DNA of 43,306 nt, from assembly GCA_012521185.1 (NCBI GenBank), contig JAAYMV010000077.1, forward strand, positions 1 to 43,306, given 5' to 3'. Made by a program: the position numbers and the translations under genes. This DNA is from Bacillota bacterium (lineage in GTDB: Bacteria; Bacillota; Limnochordia; Darwinibacteriales; DTU012). Numbering within the stretch: the first letter of the stretch is position 1; the number at the start of each line of letters is the position of its first letter. Under the pieces are notes generated by a model that was not told the DNA's origin, ran no database searches, and was given only the letters and a program-made list of their open reading frames with translations. Positions 22,067-30,215 of this stretch are shown piece by piece.

Positions 22067-22882
22067 CTACTCTCTACCAACAATCCATACTCGTACCCGC
22101 CAACCTTGAATCTCGCCTTTAACAATGATCGGGAAGTCTTTATTGTTACGAAACTTATAATCTGTATGTGGCCACGCTACTGTAGCATCCATTCCATGTT
22201 GAATGTAACTAGGAGAAATGGAGTGGATTCGTCGCTCAACTGTTTCCAACCCACTACGATTAACAGCATTATATAAAGTTGTCGAAACTTGACAAATACC
22301 CCCACCGACTCCAGGAGCCACACTTTCCCCGATGATAATTGGTGCTGGTTTATAACCTTTTTCTGATGTTCGTTCTCCCACAACTTCATTAAAGGAAAAA
22401 ACTTCTCCTGGTAACACTAAAGTGTTATTAATGGCAGCTAAGGATAACCTGATATTGGTCACTCGTCCTGCATCACCCATCAGCGGTGTAGAAAAATCTC
22501 CTAAAACTGCTGTCAAAGATTCCAACTCATCTGCTAATATCTCGGGAACAATTTCTATTAAAATAGGTTCTAGCTTCGTGCGAGCTCCAGCTCGCATTAC
22601 TAAATCTACAGTACCATCAATATCCAAATATAAGCCATTTTGATGGGGGATAACTTGACCAGTTTCTTTATGAATACTAGCATTGACTGGTGGTTGATTT
22701 AATTCCCGTGCTAACTGTTGGACGATGGTTCTTACTTCTCTTTTATAGTAATATTCCATATTCCGTTGGGCTAAATAAACCTGCGGCTTAACTCCTACCA
22801 TTCGCCGATGAATCTGCCTTACAAAAGGTGGAACTGTCCCTATAATGCTGATGATTAGCAAAACCGCGAAAAAGCGTTTCAC
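22067..22882 (-). CDS. VanW-family exported or membrane-anchored protein
   Basis: This 271-residue protein has an N-terminal hydrophobic anchor or signal (FFAVLLIISIIGTVPPF) and a VanW domain (about 150-260). Its hallmarks are LVLPGEVFSFNEVVGERTS, PGVGGGICQVSTTLYNAV and ATVAWPHTDYKFRNN. VanW proteins occur beside vancomycin resistance and cell-wall genes, but their activity is not established; many carry peptidoglycan-binding partners, which are absent here. The GTG start follows AGGAGGTGATG. It is inserted between yvcK and whiA, 25 bases before the latter, and reads as part of that operon. A cell-wall role would suit YvcK, which also influences wall synthesis. Confidence 0.9.
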   Translation of the reverse strand: MKRFFAVLLIISIIGTVPPFVRQIHRRMVGVKPQVYLAQRNMEYYYKREVRTIVQQLARELNQPPVNASIHKETGQVIPHQNGLYLDIDGTVDLVMRAGARTKLEPILIEIVPEILADELESLTAVLGDFSTPLMGDAGRVTNIRLSLAAINNTLVLPGEVFSFNEVVGERTSEKGYKPAPIIIGESVAPGVGGGICQVSTTLYNAVNRSGLETVERRIHSISPSYIQHGMDATVAWPHTDYKFRNNKDFPIIVKGEIQGWRVRVWIVGRE

Positions 22883-22935
22883 ACCATCACCTCCTATGAA
22901 ATCATATGAGTAATGACGGTGGATTAAGCCATGAA

Positions 22936-24270
22936 TTAGATCAGCTTTTTATGATTTTCTTTAGCTCTCCAAGCTATTTTCATTATTTCCTTTGCTAGTC
23001 TTTCTGAATCATGGCGTACTAGATTACTTTGGTTCAATAAAGGAGCACAGATTGGTTCTACCCCCAGCTCTCTTACTTTATCTAAGTCAAGGTTTACCGG
23101 ATAAGCTTTTTGTTTCCGGTATTTTCGCAGCTGATTAGTGGTTAAACGCTCATTATTAAAGAGAGCACAATCAATAATTGGTTGATGGTTAGCATGTTTT
23201 AAAATAGCAGCGACATGATCACTTGCTCGCATATTATCAGTTTCGCCTGGTTGAGTCATCACATTACAAACATAAACTTTAGTTGCTCGTGTATTAACTA
23301 GAGCCTCACAAATTGAGTTAACCAATAAATTAGGAATTATACTGGTATACAAACTGCCAGGACCTAAAACGACTACATCAGCATTAGCAATGGCTTCTAA
23401 GGCTTCTGGCAAAGGTTCAGCTTCATCTGGAATAGTATAAACTCGTTCAATGGTCTGACCTGGTCGCGGAATCTGACTTTCGCCAATTATCTCAGAACCA
23501 TCCCTATATACAGCTTTCAACTTAACAGGTGATAAAGTTGAGGGTAGTACTTGACCGCTAACTGCTAAAACTTTACTAAAAGCTCTAATCGATTCCTCAA
23601 AATCACCTGTAATATCCGTCATAGCTGCAATAAATAAATTACCAAAACTATGCCCAGATAGTCCTTCACCCCAAGAAAAACGATACTGAAACAACTTTTC
23701 CATCAATGGTTCAGTATCGGCTAACGCTACTAAAGTATTGCGAATATCTCCCGGCGGTAGGATACCTAATTCCTCACGAATTCTTCCAGAACTTCCGCCA
23801 TCATCTGCTACTGTAACTATTGCTGTTATATTACTGGTATACTGCTTCAAACCTCTTAATAAGGTGGAAAGACCTGTTCCCCCACCAATCACTACAATAT
23901 GGGGTCCTTTTTCTAAAGTCCGTTTCCGGTAAACCACATCTACTAAGTTATTGGCTTTTGCCTCAGGCAAAGCACTAATTAAAGAATGCACAATATTCCG
24001 CATACCTAAACCAGCAATTAAAAAACCAATCAAAATTAATAAAACGCCTACTAGCAACTCACTGCCAGGTAAAATATAGGTTAGAAAACTAATCAGCGCG
24101 TCTTCTAAAAATGCCAAAACTCTTGTGTTGAGTAATAATGTAATTCCCAGGCTAAAGAACAAGGTGCCAATAATTACAACTATTATCCAACGTTTCACAC
24201 CCATGCCGGGATAAAGCCACTTCCACCGCTCCACACGCCGTCCCTCCAAGTTTAATTTAGATTCGGGCAT
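22936..24270 (-). CDS. yvcK: Gluconeogenesis factor YvcK (CofD-like) with N-terminal membrane helices
   Basis: The C-terminal three quarters (about 120-440) form the CofD/YvcK fold: VVIGGGTGLSTLLRGLKQYT, IVTVADDGGSSGRIREELG, LPPGDIRNTLVALAD, LSGHSFGNLFIAAM and VVLGPGSLYTSIIPNLLV. YvcK binds UDP-sugars and is needed for growth on gluconeogenic carbon and for wall synthesis. Here about 115 extra N-terminal residues carry two hydrophobic stretches (about 26-48 and 62-90), so the protein is membrane-anchored. The Bacillus protein is shorter and soluble, but membrane-extended forms are common in Clostridia. The ATG overlaps the PHP gene by 14 bases. No rapZ, the usual partner, is next to it. Confidence 0.95.
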   Translation of the reverse strand: MPESKLNLEGRRVERWKWLYPGMGVKRWIIVVIIGTLFFSLGITLLLNTRVLAFLEDALISFLTYILPGSELLVGVLLILIGFLIAGLGMRNIVHSLISALPEAKANNLVDVVYRKRTLEKGPHIVVIGGGTGLSTLLRGLKQYTSNITAIVTVADDGGSSGRIREELGILPPGDIRNTLVALADTEPLMEKLFQYRFSWGEGLSGHSFGNLFIAAMTDITGDFEESIRAFSKVLAVSGQVLPSTLSPVKLKAVYRDGSEIIGESQIPRPGQTIERVYTIPDEAEPLPEALEAIANADVVVLGPGSLYTSIIPNLLVNSICEALVNTRATKVYVCNVMTQPGETDNMRASDHVAAILKHANHQPIIDCALFNNERLTTNQLRKYRKQKAYPVNLDLDKVRELGVEPICAPLLNQSNLVRHDSERLAKEIMKIAWRAKENHKKLI

Positions 24271-24997
24271 TGATTATTTGCTCTGCTGTTAATCCAGCTG
24301 CTTTTGCTAAAGCTACTCCTTTAGAAAAGTCGCCAATCCGACTAGGATGATGAGCGTCACTGCCGATCACAAACTTAACACCTTCATTAGCCGCTAACTC
24401 AATCAAATCTAGGCTAATATTGTCATGACTGGTATTGATTTCCAAAGCTGTACCCCGTTGAGCACAAGCGCGTGCTAATTCTTTGGTATCAATATCAAAT
24501 CGATGTCCAGGATGAGTAACAATATCAATATCATGCTTATAAACAGCATTAACTATTGCTTCTGTATTCAATAAACGCGATTTTCTTTTTAAACCTGGAC
24601 TTAAATGTTTTAAATAGTGAAAAGCAGTCCGTTTCAAACCATCAAACCAAGACTCTGGTTTCACCATTAAATGTAAGCCTACTTGTAAAATATCTAACTT
24701 CTCCTGATACTCTTTGGGAATATCAATATCCCCTAAAATACTGGTAACATTCGATTCCACACCTAATTTTACCCGTACATTCGGATAAACCTTCATTGCC
24801 GCTTCACAATCCTGACGAATTTGATCTAATACTTTAATATCTTTTATACCAATCCCCATCATATGACTAGGACCATGGTCGCTAATGGCAATCTCTGCCA
24901 AACCTATTTTACTGGCAGCTGCTACATTATCTAAAACCGTGCCTTTACCATGACTATAAATGGTATGAGTATGATAATCTGCAAATATTTCCATCAT
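24257..24997 (-). CDS. PHP-domain metal-dependent phosphoesterase
   Basis: This 246-residue protein carries the PHP motifs: ADYHTHTIYSHGKGT (H9 and H11), EIAISDHGPSH, KLGVESNVT, DIVTHPGHRFDID and KFVIGSDAHHPSRIG. Together these form the trinuclear metal site. Related proteins include the YcdX phosphatases and histidinol phosphatases; the substrate here is unknown. It starts with ATG after GGAGGTAA and overlaps yvcK, heading the PHP-yvcK-vanW-whiA group. A regulatory link to YvcK is suggested by context only. Confidence 0.9.
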   Translation of the reverse strand: MMEIFADYHTHTIYSHGKGTVLDNVAAASKIGLAEIAISDHGPSHMMGIGIKDIKVLDQIRQDCEAAMKVYPNVRVKLGVESNVTSILGDIDIPKEYQEKLDILQVGLHLMVKPESWFDGLKRTAFHYLKHLSPGLKRKSRLLNTEAIVNAVYKHDIDIVTHPGHRFDIDTKELARACAQRGTALEINTSHDNISLDLIELAANEGVKFVIGSDAHHPSRIGDFSKGVALAKAAGLTAEQIINARI

Positions 24998-25075
24998 TTA
25001 CCTCCGACTAACATTGTTCACTATAAGTCTAATTCAACAATAGATAGTGGTTTCTCCTTTCTTTTATTCTACCTA

Positions 25076-25104
25076 TTGACATTTTAGCTTTTCCATGTTA
25101 AGGT
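25076..25104 (+). promoter_or_regulatory. SigA-type promoter before the c-di-AMP riboswitch
   Basis: TTGACA (25076-25081, perfect -35) is separated by 17 bases from TAAGGT (25099-25104). The -10 element is weak, but TG one base before it makes an extended -10. The riboswitch begins about ten bases downstream. Confidence 0.7.
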
Positions 25105-25112
25105 AATTACAG

Positions 25113-25230
25113 AAATCTCCGAATATCATTTTATGACAACGGGGGACCCGATATTTAGGGGTGAATCGAATGTTTTAATTCGAAGGGCAACTTGGGTGTC
25201 CTAACCCGTCAGCTAACCTCGTAGGAGTAC
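25113..25230 (+). ncRNA. Cyclic-di-AMP riboswitch (ydaO/yuaA class)
   Basis: The conserved blocks of the class occur in order: GGGGGACCC (25141-25149), AGGGGTGAATC (25157-25167), a short hairpin (TCGAA/TTCGA), AGGGC (25184-25188), then CCCGTCAGCTAACCTCGTA (25205-25223). The outer P1 stem can form between CTCC (25117-25120) and GGAG (25224-25227). In this class, ligand binding generally turns expression off. A strong terminator hairpin follows three bases after the aptamer, as expected for transcriptional control. The first full gene downstream is veg. Confidence 0.93.
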
Positions 25231-25233
25231 ACC

Positions 25234-25279
25234 AAGCGTATGTCAACTCATATTGTGTGAGTTCGTCATGCGCTTTTTT
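25234..25279 (+). terminator. Riboswitch expression-platform terminator
   Basis: Arms AAGCGTATG and CATGCGCTT (one G-U pair), with an inner AACTCA/TGAGTT stem, form a long hairpin followed by T6. It sits directly after the c-di-AMP aptamer and would end the transcript before veg when the ligand is bound. Confidence 0.9.
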
Positions 25280-25301
25280 GTATTCATTAATCAGTAAGGA
25301 G

Positions 25302-25397
25302 ATGATGTTCTTGAAGACTCGAAATCACTGCCGCAATCCGGACATACTTACCCTATTATCCATTCTATGCAATTCATGCGAATCTGTAAATGGATGA
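25302..25397 (+). CDS. Possible small Cys-containing ORF between riboswitch and veg (29-31 residues)
   Basis: A short frame follows AAGGAG. ATG at 25302 or 25305 would be too close to that site; TTG at 25311 has a nine-base spacing and would give 29 residues. The peptide has three Cys (one pair as CNSC) and no recognised family. The same bases can fold as nested inverted repeats (ATCCATT/AATGGAT around ATTC/GAAT), so this may be untranslated structured leader. I see no other gene here. Confidence 0.25.
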   Translation: MMFLKTRNHCRNPDILTLLSILCNSCESVNG

Positions 25398-25458
25398 TCC
25401 TGTAAAATTTCGTGTTCGGTTCGTTTACTGATTAAATTTATAAGGAAGGTGAACGTCT

Positions 25459-25719
25459 GTGGCTGTTCAGTACACCATCGATCAAATCAAGAAGAGCTTA
25501 GATGCTTGCGTTGGAAAGAAAGTTAAACTTAGAGCTGATAAAGGAAGAAAAAGAGTTTTAGAAGCAGAAGGTGTTCTAGTAGAAACATATCCAAAATTAT
25601 TTGTAATTAAACTTGATAAATCTAATGCAGTTAGAAGATTATCATATACTTATGCTGATATACTAACAGAAAAAGTAGAGCTTACACTTGATGATAAGCG
25701 CATTGGAATCCCAAGTTAA
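25459..25719 (+). CDS. veg: Veg protein (biofilm-formation stimulator family)
   Basis: This 86-residue protein matches the small conserved Veg family: IDQIKKSLDACVGKKVKLRADKGRKR near the N-terminus and RLSYTYADILTEKVELTL near the C-terminus, with a KOW-like small beta-barrel pattern. In Bacillus subtilis Veg stimulates biofilm matrix genes by countering SinR. The GTG start follows AAGGAAGGTG. No convincing promoter lies between the riboswitch terminator and the gene, so it is probably transcribed through the c-di-AMP riboswitch. A bidirectional terminator follows. Confidence 0.93.
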   Translation: MAVQYTIDQIKKSLDACVGKKVKLRADKGRKRVLEAEGVLVETYPKLFVIKLDKSNAVRRLSYTYADILTEKVELTLDDKRIGIPS

Positions 25720-25739
25720 CTCCCCTTTCCCTATCCCAA

Positions 25740-25765
25740 AAAAGCACCCTTAAACGGGTGCTTTT
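25740..25765. terminator. Bidirectional terminator between veg and the convergent gene
   Basis: The stem AAAAGCACCC/GGGTGCTTTT (10 bp, loop of six) has A-rich and T-rich flanks on both sides. It can therefore end veg on the plus strand and the outer-membrane-like gene on the minus strand. Confidence 0.88.
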
Positions 25766-25770
25766 CGTTT

Positions 25771-26253
25771 TTAAAATGGATAGTGAATTCCAATACCAAT
25801 ATGGTTTTTAACTTCAAGGTCTCCATCAGATTGTTTTCTAGCTTGCAATAATGCTTCAACAGACAGGCTAAAAGGTGTTGTAAGTTGTTTGTAAGCTAAA
25901 GGAAACTCAACCCCTACTAAAATCTGCCCATTGTAACTACTTGACTTGTCATCCGTATCGTTAAACTGGTTACGATAACTTTTAGAAGAATAACCAACAC
26001 CGGCTCCAACATAGCGATCTACTTCACCAACTTTACCAAATGAATAAAGAGCACGAACACCTACATTTATGTCTGTAGTATCCTTATTCATCAATATTCT
26101 GCCTACTACCTGCGGTCGAATCAGACCTTGAGTAGCCTTCACGCTTACACCATTGATATCACCAGAATAAATCACACCAATAGCAGGAGCTGCGTAACTA
26201 GTAACCGTCAAACTAAGTACTAAAATAACTACTAAGAATAATGCTTTTTTCAT
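25771..26253 (-). CDS. Small exported beta-strand protein, probable outer-membrane beta-barrel
   Basis: This 160-residue protein has a clear signal peptide (1-21, cleavage near SYA). The rest consists of alternating polar/hydrophobic strands with aromatic girdle residues (VGVRALYSF, YVGAGVGYSSKSYR, YNGQILVGVEFPLAY, FSLSVEALLQARKQ). It ends in HIGIGIHYPF, with a terminal Phe like the recognition signal used by the BAM machinery. About eight strands could form a small barrel. No enzyme motif is present. Such a protein makes sense only with an outer membrane, which supports a diderm Firmicute. The ATG has AGGGAGGG upstream. Confidence 0.75.
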   Translation of the reverse strand: MKKALFLVVILVLSLTVTSYAAPAIGVIYSGDINGVSVKATQGLIRPQVVGRILMNKDTTDINVGVRALYSFGKVGEVDRYVGAGVGYSSKSYRNQFNDTDDKSSSYNGQILVGVEFPLAYKQLTTPFSLSVEALLQARKQSDGDLEVKNHIGIGIHYPF

Positions 26254-26321
26254 ATTATTCCCTCCCTAATTCAAACTTTAACATATTAGCCTTAAAATAC
26301 AAGTTAAAAATATTACCAAAT

Positions 26322-26744
26322 CTATTTATCAAACAACTTTAAATATTCTCCATAACCCTCTTTCTCCAGAGCTTCCTTAGGAATAAAACGTAATGCTGCG
26401 CTATTAATGCAGTAACGCAAGCCGCCTTTGTCTTGTGGACCATCAGTAAACACATGACCTAAATGATAATTGGTAGTCTTAGTCCGTACCTCAGTACGAA
26501 CCCGGTTATGACTTAAATCTTCATGCTCAGTGATTTCTTGCAAGTCGATTGGTTTAGTGAAACTTGGCCACCCACAACCTGCATCATACTTATCCAACGA
26601 AGAAAACAATGGTTTGCCACTAATAATATCGACATAGATACCATCACGAAATTCATTCCAATAAGGGTTATCAAATGGGGGTTCTGTTCCATTATTTTGG
26701 GTAACCTCATATTGAATAGGGGTTAGTTTGTCTTTTAAACTCAT
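26322..26744 (-). CDS. msrB: Peptide methionine-R-sulfoxide reductase MsrB
   Basis: MsrB (140 residues) repairs methionine-R-sulfoxide in proteins. The catalytic Cys is C112 in [11 protein letters not shown] and the probable recycling Cys is C57 in [19 protein letters not shown] is also intact. The paired CxxC zinc ligands found in many MsrB proteins are absent, so this is the zinc-free form. It is a stand-alone gene, not fused to MsrA, and is divergent from the sigma factor operon. The ATG follows TTGGAGGAATG. Confidence 0.96.
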   Translation of the reverse strand: MSLKDKLTPIQYEVTQNNGTEPPFDNPYWNEFRDGIYVDIISGKPLFSSLDKYDAGCGWPSFTKPIDLQEITEHEDLSHNRVRTEVRTKTTNYHLGHVFTDGPQDKGGLRYCINSAALRFIPKEALEKEGYGEYLKLFDK

Positions 26745-26852
26745 GGCTACATTCCTCCAAAATAGTTTTTTCGATATAATTAATTTATAAATAAACTTTT
26801 TCCTTACTTGTCGGATATATAAAGTAAGACCCTTAAAGAAAGGAGGGCGATT

Positions 26853-27410
26853 ATGCTAGAAAATGAACAAGCAATCATTCAACGAGTTAAACAAGGTGAT
26901 CATCAGGCTATGGAAATCCTATTTAGAACTCACCTGGACGCTGCTATTCGTTTGGCTTATTTAATAACCCGTGACTGGACTTCAGCTGAAGACGCTGTAC
27001 AAGAAGGGTTTATTCAAGCATTCCGCTCGATCAATAACTTTAAAGACGGTTTGCCCTTTAAACCTTGGTTTACTAAAATCGTGGTAAATAAGGCCAAACG
27101 TATTAAGGAGAAATTCGGAACTGAAAGACAAATTCCTGCCAGTAATTATCTAATAATTAATGATCCGGCATCACCGGAGGAAATTTCATTAGACAAAGAA
27201 AAAGAGCAAGCCTTGTACAATGCTATTAACCAGCTAGACGAGAAACATCGTCTTCCTATAATTTTAAAATATTTGAATGAACTATCTGAAGCCGAAACAG
27301 CTCAAGTACTCGATTTGCCTGTATCCACTGTTAAATCTCGGCTGTATGTTGCTAGACAAAGATTAAAAAAGCATTTAATCGCTGACCAAGGAGGTGTGTC
27401 TAATGACTGA
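26853..27410 (+). CDS. ECF-type RNA polymerase sigma factor
   Basis: This 185-residue protein has sigma region 2 (about 14-80, including [28 protein letters not shown] for core and -10 binding). Region 4 is at about 120-175, with the helix-turn-helix [28 protein letters not shown]. Regions 1 and 3 are absent, as in group 4 (ECF) factors. The ATG has AAAGGAGGG upstream. It overlaps the next gene by eight bases, and that gene encodes a probable anti-sigma factor. The inducing signal is unknown. Confidence 0.94.
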   Translation: MLENEQAIIQRVKQGDHQAMEILFRTHLDAAIRLAYLITRDWTSAEDAVQEGFIQAFRSINNFKDGLPFKPWFTKIVVNKAKRIKEKFGTERQIPASNYLIINDPASPEEISLDKEKEQALYNAINQLDEKHRLPIILKYLNELSEAETAQVLDLPVSTVKSRLYVARQRLKKHLIADQGGVSND

Positions 27411-28011
27411 CGAACAAATTAAAAAAGCGCTCCTTGACTATACCAACTGGCCTGGTTCACCAGAAAAGCTATGGCAAAATATTATCACTGAACTTGAACC
27501 AAAAATTCCTTGGTGGAAAAAGTACCAAATCTGGCTTACACCAATGGCAGCTGCTATTGTTTTGCTAATATTGGTATTTAACAGCCCTGTTCCTAATCAA
27601 CCGGAGGAACAAATCGAGCCAGATGTTGCCCCAGAAAATATGATAATGATGCGAACATTTTTTATAGCAGAACAAATTGCTGAAATACAAATTGCTCCTT
27701 TAAACAATATTCAAAGGGGGACACCAATTGACCTAGCAATTAATTTAACAGCTCTGCAAGACTTAAATCTTACCAGACTAGCCTTAACTGCTCGTTTAAT
27801 CAAACTGGACAATGATTATCAAGTTATTACTGAACAAGAATTTAATCCATGGAGCGAACAAACTTTAGCTAACGGACAAGTGCTAACTACTAAAATAGGG
27901 TTGGCTCCAGTCCAAGAATCTGGGGATTATTTAATAGAAATAGAAATTCAAGGGCTCCATAATCAAGAGCCAATAGTGATTAATCAACAACAAATGATTG
28001 AAATAAATTAA
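27403..28011 (+). CDS. Probable membrane anti-sigma factor
   Basis: This 202-residue protein has a short cytoplasmic N-terminal part (about 1-40), one membrane helix (about 43-59, IWLTPMAAAIVLLILVF), and an extracytoplasmic beta-rich domain. That topology and its overlap with an ECF sigma gene indicate an anti-sigma factor, although no zinc-finger HxxxCxxC motif is visible. ATG at 27403 is chosen over the GTG nine bases earlier because GGAGGTG then has the right spacing. The outer domain could sense envelope stress. Confidence 0.7.
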   Translation: MTDEQIKKALLDYTNWPGSPEKLWQNIITELEPKIPWWKKYQIWLTPMAAAIVLLILVFNSPVPNQPEEQIEPDVAPENMIMMRTFFIAEQIAEIQIAPLNNIQRGTPIDLAINLTALQDLNLTRLALTARLIKLDNDYQVITEQEFNPWSEQTLANGQVLTTKIGLAPVQESGDYLIEIEIQGLHNQEPIVINQQQMIEIN

Positions 28012-28029
28012 TCCGAAAGGAAGATATTC

Positions 28030-28743
28030 ATGGTTAAAAGTCGATTTAGCAAAGTGATGGCGTTATTAGTTTTATCTGTAATAGTACTTTCCAGCAGCGC
28101 ATATGCCAGCCAAAGTACAAATTCTATTAAAGTGACTGGTCATGCTGTGGTAACTGCTGCTCCTGATGTAGCCTATATTACTTTAGGAGTAGAAACCAAA
28201 AGTAATTCCGCAGCCTCTTCTTCTGAAGAGAATGCTGCCGCCGTTGCCAATGTTATTGCTAAACTAAAAGAATTTGGCCTAACAGACAGCGAAATAACTA
28301 CTAGCAATTACAACATTTATAGCTATCAAGATTACGACCGGATTACTGATCCACAAACCTATGTAACTGTTTACTATGTACGCAACCAATTAAATATTAA
28401 AACCAATCGCTTAAGCGAGGTTGGCAAAATTATTGATCTAGCAATTCGAGCTGGTGCTAATCAGGTTCAAGGCATTAAATTCGATTTAGAAGATAAGAGC
28501 GAATTACAATTATTAGCCTTAAAAAATGCTACTAAACAAGCAGCTGCTAAAGCTAAGGCAATTGCTGAAGCTGCTAATGTGGAAATTGCTAGCTTAATTA
28601 ATGTTACCGAAGAATATGAATACTATGCTCCATATACTGAGGTTAATATGTTTCGCTCAGCAGCAGCTGGCATTGCTGATACACAAATCAATCCAAGTGA
28701 TGTAGAAGTAACCGCTCGAATTGTTGCCGAATACGGATTTTAA
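28030..28743 (+). CDS. SIMPL (DUF541) domain periplasmic protein
   Basis: This 237-residue protein has a signal peptide (1-27, cleavage near AYA) and a complete SIMPL/DUF541 domain. Visible motifs are IKVTGHAVVTAAPDVAYITLGVE, YYVRNQLNIKTNRLSEVGKIID, AGANQVQGIKFDLEDKSELQ, and the Ala-rich helix NATKQAAAKAKAIAEAANV. Members are exported or outer-membrane-associated proteins of poorly known, often stress-related function. It lies 18 bases after the anti-sigma gene and ends in a strong terminator, so it is probably part of, and perhaps a target of, the sigma operon. Confidence 0.92.
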   Translation: MVKSRFSKVMALLVLSVIVLSSSAYASQSTNSIKVTGHAVVTAAPDVAYITLGVETKSNSAASSSEENAAAVANVIAKLKEFGLTDSEITTSNYNIYSYQDYDRITDPQTYVTVYYVRNQLNIKTNRLSEVGKIIDLAIRAGANQVQGIKFDLEDKSELQLLALKNATKQAAAKAKAIAEAANVEIASLINVTEEYEYYAPYTEVNMFRSAAAGIADTQINPSDVEVTARIVAEYGF

Positions 28744-28747
28744 AACA

Positions 28748-28772
28748 AACCCAGGCTTAATTGCCTGGGTTT
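28748..28772. terminator. Bidirectional terminator between SIMPL gene and asnS
   Basis: The stem AACCCAGGC/GCCTGGGTT (9 bp, loop TTAATT) is followed by T residues on the plus strand and has A residues on the other flank. It lies between the convergent gene ends. Confidence 0.88.
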
Positions 28773-28775
28773 TCC

Positions 28776-30167
28776 TTAGAATTCAGCATTTCGAACTGTG
28801 CGTGGAAATGGCATTACGTCACGAATATTACTCATGCCGGTAAGATACATTATGGCTCGTTCAAAGCCTAATCCAAATCCAGCATGCTTACTGGTACCAT
28901 AACGTCTAGTATCTAAATACCACCAATAATCTTCTTCTTTTAAACCTAATTCTTGCATTCTCCGTTGTAAATAATCAAGTCTTTCTTCCCGTTGACTGCC
29001 GCCAATGATTTCTCCTACTCCAGGAACTAATAAATCCATAGCAGCCACAGTTTTTCCATCGTCATTTAAGCGCATATAAAATGCTTTAATATCTTTTGGA
29101 TAGTCGGTTACAAACACTGGTTTTTGGAAAACATGTTCTGTCAGATAACGTTCATGCTCGGTTTGTAAATCATTACCCCATTTTACTGGATACTCAAAAT
29201 TAACTTTAGCTTTTGATAATAGATCAATTGCTTCGGTATAAGTGATTCGTTCAAAATCAGATTCTAGAATGTTATTTAAACGTTCAAAGAGGCCTTTATC
29301 AATGAAGTTATTAAAAAATTCCATTTCTTCTGGGGCGTGATCCATACAATATTTAATAATATATTTTAGCATGGATTCTGCTAAATCCATATTATCATTT
29401 AAATCAGCAAAAGCTACTTCTGGTTCGATCATCCAGAACTCAGCTGCATGACGGGCTGTATTTGAGTTTTCTGATCTAAAGGTTGGACCAAAAGTATACA
29501 CTTTACGGAAAGCCATCGCATAAGTTTCCACTGCCAATTGACCACTAACTGTTAAGTAAGTTTCTCGGCCAAAAAAGTCTTTAGAAAAATCAATTGCACC
29601 AGACTCATCACGAGGCGGGTTAGCAAAATCCATAGTAGTTACATGGAACATTTCTCCCGCACCTTCACAGTCACTGCTAGTAATAATCGGGGTATGGACA
29701 TAAACGAAATCTCGTTCTTGGAAAAACTGATGAATGGCAAAGGATGCTAAAGACCGGATCCGAAAAACAGCATTAAAAGCGTTTGCCCGTGGACGTAAAT
29801 GAGCAATTGTTCTTAAGTATTCAAAGGTGTGCCGTTTTTTCTGCAATGGATAATCCGGCTCTGCTTTACCTTCAATAATAATTTTTTTAGCTCTAATTTC
29901 AAAGGGCTGTTTAGCTCCGATACTCTCTACCAACTCTCCTTCTACAATAATCGCAGAACCAATGCCTAATTTAGCAATGGTAGTAAAGTTGTCTAAAGTA
30001 TCATCAAAAACAATCTGTAGGTTTTTGAAAAAGGAGCCATCGTTTAACTCGATAAAACCAAATGTTTTCGAATCACGAATTGTCCTTACCCAGCCAGAAA
30101 CTTGAATGTCTTTCCCAATATATAAATCTGGTTGGCGGAAAATTTGTTTAACTATAATATTTTCCAC
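28776..30167 (-). CDS. asnS: Asparagine--tRNA ligase
   Basis: This 463-residue class II synthetase has an N-terminal OB-fold anticodon-binding domain (about 15-115, [23 protein letters not shown]). Motif 2 ([36 protein letters not shown]) and motif 3 ([15 protein letters not shown]) complete the class II core. The [11 protein letters not shown] segment is typical of AsnRS rather than AspRS. The GTG start has GGAGGAATAG upstream. It appears to be a single-gene unit: the LacI regulator gene upstream ends 48 bases away. No T-box leader is visible. Confidence 0.97.
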   Translation of the reverse strand: MENIIVKQIFRQPDLYIGKDIQVSGWVRTIRDSKTFGFIELNDGSFFKNLQIVFDDTLDNFTTIAKLGIGSAIIVEGELVESIGAKQPFEIRAKKIIIEGKAEPDYPLQKKRHTFEYLRTIAHLRPRANAFNAVFRIRSLASFAIHQFFQERDFVYVHTPIITSSDCEGAGEMFHVTTMDFANPPRDESGAIDFSKDFFGRETYLTVSGQLAVETYAMAFRKVYTFGPTFRSENSNTARHAAEFWMIEPEVAFADLNDNMDLAESMLKYIIKYCMDHAPEEMEFFNNFIDKGLFERLNNILESDFERITYTEAIDLLSKAKVNFEYPVKWGNDLQTEHERYLTEHVFQKPVFVTDYPKDIKAFYMRLNDDGKTVAAMDLLVPGVGEIIGGSQREERLDYLQRRMQELGLKEEDYWWYLDTRRYGTSKHAGFGLGFERAIMYLTGMSNIRDVMPFPRTVRNAEF

Positions 30168-30215
30168 GGCTATTCCTCCAATTCTAGTGAAACATCAACA
30201 TGGTTCATTTCTATT

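Noticed and set aside
27394-27402. GTG at 27394 as the start of the anti-sigma gene
   Set aside because: That GTG is part of the AAGGAGGTG ribosome binding site, and the ATG at 27403 has proper spacing.
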